64,000 bases of DNA from CAVPTL01 sp963729195 (GTDB lineage Bacteria > Actinomycetota > Thermoleophilia > Gaiellales > JAICJC01), in assembly GCA_963729195.1 (NCBI GenBank), contig CAVSNF010000004.1, positions 150,194 to 214,193 of the forward strand. Reading direction: 5' to 3'. This document shows, in pieces, positions 21,131 to 29,234 of this stretch (position 1 is its first letter; every line of letters begins with the position of its first letter). The position numbers were made by a program, and so were the translations under genes. The notes under the pieces are model-generated. The model searched no databases and had not been told where the DNA came from. It saw only the letters and a program-made list of their open reading frames with translations.

Positions 21131-21629
21131 ACCTGCAGCGGCGCTCAGGCGGCCCTTCGCCGGCGACCCAGAGAAGACAGGGGGCGCGCTTGCGGACGCG
21201 TCGGGAGATGCGTGCGAACAGGCGCGGGCGAAACCTCGAACGGTCGGGGCCCAGCACCAGCAGGCCCGCCTGATACTCACCCGCCAGATCCAGCAAGGCA
21301 TCGACCGGCCTCGCCGAAGGTACCCGCAGATGTTCCACCTCGAGCCCGAGGCCGGCCATCTGCGCCACCAGCTCCCGGATCTGAGCGCGATCCTCGTCCA
21401 GCTCCAGCTCGGCGTAGCGCATCGTCAGCGCCTGCGGCCACCACGGCCGCTCGACAGCGTCGACCACGATCAGCCGGGCGTTGGTCTCCAACGCCGCCTG
21501 GGCCGCCACCCGCACCGCCTCGGGATCGAACGGCACAGCCAGCGTGGCCAGAATCACCACGCTACTTCGTGAGTGGCTCCCCCGTTCCGCAACCGGCGGT
21601 TCGACGGTGGTCGAATCGCGAACGTTCAC
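21054..21629 (-). CDS. UspA-domain protein, paralogue of the 23395 gene
   Basis: About 191 aa as read. The core, from VILATLAVPFDPEAVRVAAQ to CLLWVAGEGP, aligns closely with the C-terminal domain of the protein encoded at 23395-24261, so the two are paralogues. The usual Usp ATP-binding glycines (GxxG-9x-GS) are degenerate: the loop reads LLVLGPDRSRF. The arginine-rich tail after GEGP overlaps the convergent GGDEF-EAL gene and is probably an artefact of a frame break; a TGA at 21145-21147 would end the protein where its paralogue ends. GTG 21629 is chosen because GGCGG precedes it. Confidence 0.6.
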   Translation of the reverse strand: MNVRDSTTVEPPVAERGSHSRSSVVILATLAVPFDPEAVRVAAQAALETNARLIVVDAVERPWWPQALTMRYAELELDEDRAQIRELVAQMAGLGLEVEHLRVPSARPVDALLDLAGEYQAGLLVLGPDRSRFRPRLFARISRRVRKRAPCLLWVAGEGPPERRCRSRRRGGGRRRGRRPSRPARHRASGG

Positions 21630-21727
21630 GCCGCCTATCTTCGCCGATGAACGGCCGCACGGCAAGGATCTGGCCGACAGAACCGCTGGGGGCGGGCCAT
21701 CCGCCCGCCCCCGGTAGATTCGTCAGC

Positions 21728-23255
21728 TCAGTGCTGGTCGGTCGCGACGCCGGCCGGGGGTACGTCATCCGGCATTGTCGGCGCCCACAGACGGAATGCC
21801 AGCTTCTGCTTGTCCTGGAACACGACCCGGATGATGTACAGCACCGCGGCGATGCACGAGCACGCCGATGCCCTCGAACACGATCGTCTTACTCGTGTTG
21901 CCGTAGGCTAGGCCCGAGTTCCAACCACCCCAGACCAGCAGCAGCAGGTCGAACGCCGCCAGGGCGCCGGCGATCGGGAGCCACATCGAGTTGACCTTGA
22001 TCGGCCGTGGCCAGTTGGGACGATCCCTGCGGAGCAGCAGGAAGCCCGACATGGCAAACACATGGCATGTCACGTACCCGAGGTTGGAGAAGATCAGGAT
22101 CTTGATCGCCCCCGACGGGTCGTATGCGTAGGTGAACAACAGCACGATATTCAGCAGCTGCGTCGAGCGTCATCGCGTTAGCCGGCACGTGTCTCCCGTT
22201 GAGTTTGCCGAACCACTTGATCGTCATGCCGTCCTGGGCGATCCCGTACAGCGCCCGGGACCCGTCCGCTGTGGCGGTGTTCATGGCCAGCACGATTCCC
22301 GCGCACAGCGAGAACACCGCGATGCGTCGTGAGGATGCTGCCGAGCAGTATGTGCAGCGTGTCGGGCATGAACGTGTAGATGTTGCTGATGTCGATGTTC
22401 TGGTCGCCGAACGTGCCGATCGCGCCCATCGGCAGCAGGCCGTAGGTGATCACGCCGAAGATGGCCGCAACCCGCAGCGCCTTGGGCGTGTCCTTGGCGG
22501 TGTCGTGGTACTCAGGCGCGAAGGTCGCACAACACTCCATCCCGTACGACGACCAGCACATCGTGTACAGCCACACGATGATCAATGTGAAGCTGGTCAC
22601 CCCCAGCGAGCCTGCGGTGGCGCTGATGTTGTTGTGCAGGTTCGCGCTGTCCCACTTGCCGTCCAGATAGGGCAGGAACATCATCGACCGCAAGCGGGAT
22701 CATCAGCAGCGCGCCGGTGACGTACCCGACCCAAACGGCCGGACGCATCCCCAACACGTTGAAGACCCAGATGACAACGATGATCAACGTGGTCAGCGCG
22801 ATCGGGAAGCTGAAGTAGATCGTCTGACCCAGGATCTGCCAGCTGTGATTCCAGCTGGTCGACGTCGCCGAGGAGGGGTACCACTCGTTCTGGACGAGGA
22901 AACCGACGACCACGCCGGTCGCCGAAAGCACAACCGACCAGCCGATCCAGTACCCGAAGGCCGAAATCGGCCCCACGAACGAGAAGTATTTCTTCCACGC
23001 TTCGTGGGCGTAGATCGCAATGCCACCGGACAGCTTCGGGAACATCGCCGCGGTCTCGGAATAGATGTAGTTATGACCGGCACCGAGAACCACTGACACA
23101 GTCCACAGAATGACGGCTCCCCAACCGCCCAGGCTGAGCACCGACGCGCCCAGGGCTGTGATCAGGAAGCTCGGGTTCGCGAGAGCGACCACAAACCCGT
23201 CGAACCAGCTGATCGATTTGAGGAGTTCTCGTTCCTCGACTGCAACGGTCGCCAT
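21728..23255 (-). CDS. APC-superfamily amino acid/amine permease, about four frameshifts
   Basis: About 508 aa and 12 predicted membrane spans once four single-base insertions (near 22680, 22335, 22165 and 21855) are removed. The start MATVAVEERELLKSISWFDG is followed by the APC signature stretch NPSFLITALGASVLSLGGWG. SWSSYGMECCATFAPEYHDT-like residues lie between spans 6 and 7. AGGAGG precedes ATG 23255. It is divergent from the zinc-ribbon Usp gene. Substrates of the family are amino acids, amines or ethanolamine. Given the neighbourhood, an N-methylated amino acid or amine is plausible but unproven. Confidence 0.75.
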
Positions 23256-23394
23256 GGAACCTCCTGGAAACTAGGACAAGGAAAAATGCTTGATCTGAGA
23301 ATCAAACAGGATCGGGAGGGGGCGGTCAAGACTTCGCCCCAACCGATTTTCAGGCGCACTTGCGGCGCCGCCATGACTTGAGGAAGATACGCAG

Positions 23395-24261
23395 GTGAAA
23401 CTCCCTCTCCCACACGCGTTCTCACCCCCGCGGTTGACGCTTCGCTGCGAGTGCGGCACCGAAGGACTGGTGGGCTACGGCGACCAGTGGACGTGCCCGA
23501 ACTGCGGCCGAAACTACGACACGTCGCACATACCCACCGAGGACTACGACCGCATCCTCTCCCTCAATCGCCGATACACGCTCGGCGCGGTGGCAGTGGT
23601 GGCCGTGCTCGCCGTGCTCGTGTTGGTGATTGCGATCACGGGGCAGATCGTCACGATCTTTGCCGGATTGGCCCTGACCCTGCTCAGCTGGTTTCTCTTC
23701 CTCAAGCCCATCATCCATCGGCGCCACAAGAACGCCGTCAGCGATCTCGTCCGCAACCTGGGATCTGGAGGCCGAGTGACCCGGACGGTGGACTCCGGCC
23801 CGCGCGTACCCGACGCCCCACTGCTCGAGGGCGACTCGCGTGGCCAGCCGGTGGTACTTGCCACCTTCGCGGTGCCGTTCGAGCCCGAGTCAGCCCGGGT
23901 CGCGATCCAGGCGGCGCTGGAAAGTCACGCCAAGCTGGTGGTCGTGGATGCGGTCGAGATGCCGCTCTGGCACCAGTGCCTGACTACCCGCCGAGCGGAG
24001 CTCGAGCTGGACGAGGACAGGCAGGAGATCCGGCGGCTGGTCGGAGATGCGCACGGCCTGGGATTGCAGGTCGAGCACCTGCGGGTGCGCAGCCCGCGAC
24101 CGGTGGACGCGCTCCTGGAGGTCGTGGAAGAATGCAACGCCGGCCTGCTGGTGCTTGGCCCCGATCCCGCAAGGCTCACCAAGCGGCTGTTCGCACGCGC
24201 GGTGCGCAAGATCCGCAAGCGGGCGTTGTGCCTGACCTGGATCGCCGGCGAAGGCCCCTGA
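23395..24261 (+). CDS. Zinc-ribbon, transmembrane, UspA-domain fusion protein
   Basis: 288 aa. Three parts are visible. Residues about 15-45 form a zinc ribbon (CECG ... CPNCG). Residues about 62-105 hold two membrane segments (AVVAVLAVLVLVIAI and FAGLALTLLSWFLFL). Residues about 150-288 are a Usp-like domain (VVLATFAVPFEPESARVAI ... CLTWIAGEGP). The nucleotide loop is degenerate (LLVLGPDPARL). The GTG start has GAGGAAG upstream. The membrane anchor and the zinc ribbon are uncommon additions to Usp. The frame is intact, and the stop lies 9 bp before palindromic repeat copy 4. Role unknown; stress or metabolite sensing at the membrane is a guess. Confidence 0.7.
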   Translation: MKLPLPHAFSPPRLTLRCECGTEGLVGYGDQWTCPNCGRNYDTSHIPTEDYDRILSLNRRYTLGAVAVVAVLAVLVLVIAITGQIVTIFAGLALTLLSWFLFLKPIIHRRHKNAVSDLVRNLGSGGRVTRTVDSGPRVPDAPLLEGDSRGQPVVLATFAVPFEPESARVAIQAALESHAKLVVVDAVEMPLWHQCLTTRRAELELDEDRQEIRRLVGDAHGLGLQVEHLRVRSPRPVDALLEVVEECNAGLLVLGPDPARLTKRLFARAVRKIRKRALCLTWIAGEGP

Positions 24262-24269
24262 AAGCTGGT

Positions 24270-24300
24270 GGTGAGTAACGGTGCCTGGCACCGTTATTCA
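24270..24300. repeat. Palindromic repeat copy 4, degenerate (convergent Usp / CheW-CheC junction)
   Basis: Same arms as the other copies, but the left arm reads GTGAGTAACGG and the right arm ends TTCAAG instead of TTCACC. Despite the change, its right arm still gives the TGA stop codon (24298-24300) of the minus-strand CheW-CheC gene. Confidence 0.85.
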
Positions 24301-25307
24301 AGCCGCGCGCTGCCCCAGGCCGAGGTTCTGCAGCAGCGCCTCGACCGAGGCGATGCGGGGCATGAACAGGAACGAGAACCGGGCGTCGGTGGCGTCGACG
24401 CTCATCACCGAGCGCATCATCACCACCGGATCTCCGGGGTCGACGCCGGCCAGGCACCGCTCGACCAGCGAGCCGAGCACGTCCACGTCCACCACCGGCG
24501 GCTCGGGATCGAGCGTCATCCCGGTCATTTCCACGATCGCGTTCAGGTACGAGCTGGCCAGGATGTTTCCGACCTCGCCCAAGGCAGACCGGCCCACCTC
24601 GTCGTCGATGTCCGTCCCCAGCAGCCGGCAGACGCTTCCGCCCGACCCCTCGGGGAACATCAGCAGCACCCGGCCGGCGTCGCGCCGCACCGCTGTCTCG
24701 ATCACGGCCGACGCGGCGGCCGACGAGCCGATCTTGTCGGCTGCCTCGGCCACCGTCACCAGGGCCGCATCGGGATAGCTGATCTCGACGGGACGGCCCA
24801 GCAGGGCTGACAAGCGAGGTGGCGGCATTCCCCGAACCGATGTTGGCGACCTCGAACAGTGCGCTTCGCTGCATCTCGGTGAACCCGAAGGCATCGCCGG
24901 TCAGCGGCGCCCAGGCACCTGCGACCACGCCCGGCTCGATCACCGGCACCACCTCACCGCCGTCGATCACCACGATCCCGGCCACATACGGGCCCTGGGC
25001 GACCGCCGGCACATCGACGCGCTCCAGCCACATCTGGCCGATCAGCTCGTCCACGGCGAACGCTCTGCGGCGGCCGCCGGCCCACACGATCACGGCCGAC
25101 CGGCGATCGGCGTGCTCGCCCGACACCCAGCACATCGGCGATGTCGACCACCTCCAGCGCCGTGGAACGGAACATGACCATCGGCACGCCGGCCACCTGA
25201 TGCACGCTGCGCCCCGTCAGCTCGAGGGTCTGATCGACGTTGTCGATCGGCAACGCCCACAGCATGCCCCCCGCCTTGACGACGAGCACGTGGACCGGTT
25301 CGGACAT
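24298..25307 (-). CDS. CheW-CheC fusion protein (chemotaxis-type adaptor/phosphatase), two frameshifts
   Basis: About 336 aa. The N-terminal part (1 to about 140) is CheW-like (VLVVKAGGMLWALPIDNVDQ and RSTALEVVDIADVLG). The C-terminal part (about 150-336) is CheC-like, with both active-site helices: SALFEVANIGSGNAATSLSALLGRP and SALGEVGNILASSYLNAI, each with the E-x2-N pair that dephosphorylates CheY-P. Breaks near 25125 and 24823 (CTTGTC, an extra T) lie in the linker and first helix. AAGGAG precedes ATG 25307. No other chemotaxis gene is in the window, so an alternative two-component role is possible. Confidence 0.72.
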
Positions 25308-25317
25308 GCAAAGACTC

Positions 25318-25370
25318 CTTGATCGGCGAGGGCTTCGCCGAGTAATCGGCCTTCGCCCTCGCCGATCAAG
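25318..25370. terminator. Long branched inverted repeat between the acyl-CoA dehydrogenase-like and CheW-CheC genes
   Basis: CTTGATCGGCGAGGGC pairs perfectly with GCCCTCGCCGATCAAG over 16 bp. A smaller hairpin, GCCGA-GTAA-TCGGC, sits in its loop. It lies 9 bp downstream of the dehydrogenase stop and reaches into the ribosome binding site of the CheW-CheC gene, both on the minus strand. There is no T-run. It may terminate, or limit translation of, the downstream gene. Confidence 0.5.
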
Positions 25371-25378
25371 AACCAGAG

Positions 25379-26753
25379 CTATCCGGCGTTTGCCTCCGCC
25401 AGAAGCTTTTCGGCCAGCTCCCGCTTCTCGTCAGAGGTCATCTTCTTGAGCTCATTGGAGAGCGCGCGCTGGTTGATGACGACGTTCCAGTAGTCGAGCG
25501 ACTCCATTCCCAGGAGGGCGGTCTTGCCGACGAACTGGCGCAGCACCTCGTTGGTCGGGCCCATCACCCAGCCGGCCTTGCCGTCGCGCAGATAGCGCTC
25601 GAGCTGCAGCGGCTCCTTCTTGTACGCAGTTCCACCGCAGCAGTGCAGCATCTTGTCGACCACGTGGGCGACGTTCTTGGCGGCGGTGAACTTGATCTGC
25701 CAGCACCAGGGGAGGTAGTTGCCGCGGGCCAGCTCGTTGGTGATCTTGGCCTGCGCCCCATCGGTCACCAGGTCGAGGGCATGGGCCACGCCGAACGTCA
25801 TCAGACGGGAGGCGTTGGTGTCCATGATGCGCCTCGCCGACCGCGTCCTGGATCGTCGGATAGTCGCAAACGCGCAGGCCCACGTCCTTGTGGGTCTTGC
25901 GAGTGGTGTGCCGAATGGCGATGTCGATCGCGCCCAGGGCGATCCCGTTCCAGGTACCGGATGACCCGATCAGGAAGTTGGGATCAACCGACTCGTCGTT
26001 GGAGAAGGCGCCGTCGCCGATCTCCCCGACCAGCTGCTCATCGGGCACGAACTTCCAGTCGAGCAGCAGCGTGCCGGACTGGTTGCCGCGCAGACCCATG
26101 GCATCCCACTCCTCCGGCTTGGCCTCGATCTCGCTCTTGTCGACGACAAACACCGACAGGTTCGAGTAGTCGCCGTTGTACTCCGGTGATGTGGTCTGGA
26201 GCACATAGAAGTCGGCAAAGCCGGCGGACGTCGTCCACGACGCCTTCTTCAGCACCTCGTAGCCGCCGTCGACGCTGCGCGCGCCCGAGGCGATCGGGTA
26301 CCAGAAGTGCGAGCCGGTCTCGGGGTCGGAGTAGGACAGCGTGCCGATCAGGCCCTCGCGTACCTTCGACAGGTAGTTCTCGACCAGGTAGTCGGTGGCG
26401 CGCAGCTTGAGCGTCTCCACCGCACCGATGTGCATCACGTAACACATCGCGCACGAGGCGTCGCCGTAGCGGGCGATCGTCTCGGTCACGTTCGCATACA
26501 TCACATGGTTCTGACCGAGGCCGCCCCATTCCTTGGGCAGCATCAAGCCGAGAAACCCGTCGGGTCCAAGCGCCTCGAGGCTCTTGCGCGGGAACGTCAG
26601 CGTGCGGTCGTTCTCCGCCGCCAGCGGCCGAATGGTCTCTTCGCAGATCTCCTTCAACCGCTCCAGCAGCTTGAGCTGCTCGTCATCGAGATACCAATCG
26701 GGCTGGAACATCGGGTCCAGCCCGTTCATCGCGGACTCGGCGACCGTTGCCAT
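25379..26753 (-). CDS. Acyl-CoA dehydrogenase-fold flavoprotein, one frameshift
   Basis: About 458 aa. The N-terminal helical domain (PLAAENDRTLTFPRKSLEALG), the flavin-binding sheet (GTLSYSDPETGSHFWYPI) and the C-terminal four-helix domain (KITNELARGNYLPWCWQIKF) follow the acyl-CoA dehydrogenase order. The frame breaks near 25835 (an extra G in GGCGCATC). Where straight-chain acyl-CoA dehydrogenases have the catalytic glutamate (YEGT..EIQR), this protein reads VMGPTNEVLR, with methionine at the expected place. It may therefore be a dehydrogenase with its base elsewhere, or a flavin-dependent monooxygenase of the same fold. Its divergent neighbour is a PucR-type regulator. Confidence 0.72.
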
Positions 26754-26817
26754 CCGGGTCTCCCTTCGTCGTCAATAGGCAGCGATATCCTACTGGTCCC
26801 GCAGACTCCCGGTCTAT

Positions 26818-26864
26818 GGTGGTTACTCCACCTGATGGCGAGATGTCCATGCCGAGGTGGACAT
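26818..26864. promoter_or_regulatory. Inverted repeats in the divergent acyl-CoA dehydrogenase-like / PucR-type gap
   Basis: GGTGG-ttact-CCACC (26818-26832) and ATGTCCA-8 bp-TGGACAT (26843-26864) lie between the divergent starts at 26753 and 26935. They are candidate sites for the PucR-type regulator encoded next door. This is symmetry-based inference. Confidence 0.3.
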
Positions 26865-26934
26865 GAAAGCCTGCAACGAGCGCCAAGACAGGTCGGCTCG
26901 GCGGGCAACCGGCTCCCGGCGGTACCATCTGGAT

Positions 26935-28785
26935 GTGTCCGTTTCGCACACATCCGCTGATGCCGCGGAGGCGCCCACGCCGATCGCGCCGCAACGCGGC
27001 GTCGACAGCCGCTATCTCCACCAGATCATCAACACGGTGTCGTCGACGCTCGACCTCGACCGAGTGCTGCGGGCGATCGTCGAGGTGATCTCCGACGCGA
27101 TCGACTGCCACGCCTGCTTCATCTACTTCGTCGACCCCGACGACGGCTCGCTCACGCTGCGGTCGGTGTCCGAGCCCTACGGCGGCCTGGTCGGCAGGCT
27201 CCGGTTCGAGCACGGCGAGGGCCTGGCCGGATGGGTGGCGGCCAACAACCAGCCGGTGTTCCTCGACGACAACGCGCTGGCCGATCCGCGCGTGAAGATC
27301 GTGCCCGAGGCCGAGGAGGAGGACTACCAGTCGCTGGTCGCGGTGCCGCTGAACGACAAGTCGGGCACCGTCATCGGCGTGATCGCGCTGCACGCCGAGG
27401 CGCCGCGCGAGTTCACCCAGGCCGACTCGGACTTTCTCATGCATTCGGCCACCCTGGTGGCCGGCGCGATCGAAAACGCGCGGCTGTACCAGGACACCCG
27501 CCGCCGGCTGGCGTTGGTGGAGGGCCTGGCCGACCTCGCCCGGGCAGTGGCCGACGCGGCCCGCCTGGACGACCTGCTGCCGGCCGTGGCCAAGCGGGCA
27601 CACCGGCTGCTGACCGTCGATGCCTGCCAGCTGTATGTGGTCGACCCCGCCGGCGGAAGCGCAGCTTCTGTGCAGCGCCTGGCCGCCCGAGGCCGGGCCC
27701 CCGACGCCGATCACCGCGCAGGAGATGGGGGTCGAGATCGCCCGCCGCACCGCCGGCAGCGGGCGCCTGGCCGCGCGCCTGTGGGACCGCGACACGCAGG
27801 GGTCGGCGGCGGTGCTGTCGCTGGTGGCCGCCGATGAGCTGGTGGGATTCCTCGCGCTGCGGATCCCCGAGGGCCGCCGGATGGACGCCGAGGAGCGCGA
27901 GATCGCCGCCTCGATCGCCGGGCAGACGGCCGTTGCCATCAAGAAGGTCGAGCTGATCGACCGGCTCACGGAGCGAAACGCGATCAAGGATCTGCTCGAG
28001 GATCTGGCCCACGCCACCGCCACCGCCGGAGGAGCTCGGCGCCCGCGCCCGGGCACTGGGCACGGATCTCGACCGGCCGCATCTGGTGATGCAGGCGGTG
28101 CCCCGTCCGGGGACGGCCTCACGCACGTGGGACGAAGTCGCAACCGCGCTGGAGAGCACCGCCACCCGATCGTTTCCCGGGCTCGCTGTTCGACCGCCGC
28201 GACGCCGCTCTGCGCGGGCTGATCCGGCTCGACACCGGCGGCGAGAAGGCCGCCGTGGCGAAGCTGCGCGAGCTGCACGCCACCCTCAACGCCCGCCACC
28301 CACTGGCAATCGGGCTGTCGCAGCGCTGCGAGGGGCCGGCCAGCTTCCGCACCGGGTTCGAGGAGGCCGAGCAGGCCGTCGCCGCCGCGGCCATCGTCAG
28401 TCCCGAGCCGAGCGTGGTCGGCTTCGACGACCTGGGTGCCTACAAGTACCTGCTGCGGGTGGGCCAGGACGGCCGGGTGCGCGACCCTCGCGGAGACGCG
28501 CTGAAGGTGCTGGTCGAGTACGACCGGCGCCACCGCTCGCAGCTTCTGTCGACGCTGGAGGAGTACCTCAAGCGCCGCGGAAACATCGCCGCGGCGGCGC
28601 AGACGCTGTACGTGCATCCCAACACGCTGCGGCAGCGCCTGCGCCGAATTCAGGATCTCACCGGGCTGGACGTCGCCAACGAAGATTGGCTCATGATCGA
28701 GATCGAACTGAAGCTGCTGCGGCTCGAGCACACGCTGGGACGCCCAAGTCTAGCCGGTGGAGGACCGCACACAAGGGTGCAATGA
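26935..28785 (+). CDS. GAF-GAF-PucR-type transcriptional regulator, three frameshifts
   Basis: About 617 aa. The first GAF domain (about 40-190) has LDRVLRAIVEVISDAIDCHAC and RFEHGEGLAGWVA. A second GAF domain (about 200-350) has LDDLLPAVAKRAHRLLTVDAC. The C-terminal PucR helix-turn-helix is clear: LVEYDRRHRSQLLSTLEEYL followed by AAAQTLYVHPNTLRQRLRRI. Breaks near 27680, 28030 and 28170 look like single insertions. The start is uncertain between GTG 26935 and an upstream GTG at 26857. It is divergent from the acyl-CoA dehydrogenase-like gene and immediately upstream of the demethylase operon, so it may control either. Confidence 0.8.
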
Positions 28786-28970
28786 ATTGTTCTCCCCCTG
28801 GCACTGACCGCAGGGGCCTATCTGCCTTAGGATCTGAGCTGGTCCCGGGAAAGGATGCCGCTGTGCGCCGTGTGTGTGGGTTTCTCTATAAGCGTGAATC
28901 AGGCCACACCAGCCACAACCGCTCATGCTGACCCGAATCGTCTGAACCTGAAGGGATCTGCTGACCCGCG

Positions 28971-29234
28971 ATGAGTTTTCTCCTAGCTTGCCCCAACTGC
29001 GGCCGCCGGCCGGTCGACGAGTTCTCCTACGGAGGCGAAATCACCTTCCGGCCGGACTCCTCTGAAGACGAGCATGCGCTCTTCAGCTACATGTACTTCC
29101 GCCGCAACACCGCCGGCGAGCAGACCGAGTGGTGGTTTCACTCCTCCGGGTGCCGCGAGTGGTTCCAGGCGCGCCGTATCACCTCCGACAACACGGTGAT
29201 CGAGACCGCCAAGCCGGGAGCGCTCAGTGCCTAA
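28971..29234 (+). CDS. Sarcosine oxidase delta subunit-like protein (SoxD / MgdB type)
   Basis: 87 aa. Small zinc-binding subunit of heterotetrameric sarcosine oxidase and of the related N-methylglutamate dehydrogenase. The cysteine/histidine ligands C7, C10, H57 and C61 (CPNC ... HSSGC) and FSYGGEITFRPD with the conserved W-W-F are typical. It begins the operon. The 185 bp upstream hold no gene and probably the promoter. The stop overlaps the GTG start of the alpha subunit by 8 bp. Here delta comes first, unlike the usual beta-delta-alpha-gamma order. Confidence 0.88.
   Translation: MSFLLACPNCGRRPVDEFSYGGEITFRPDSSEDEHALFSYMYFRRNTAGEQTEWWFHSSGCREWFQARRITSDNTVIETAKPGALSA

Noticed and set aside
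28786..28970. A glycine or other metabolite riboswitch before the demethylase operon.
   Set aside because: The 185-bp leader has small inverted repeats but none of the conserved glycine-riboswitch core motifs could be recognised.
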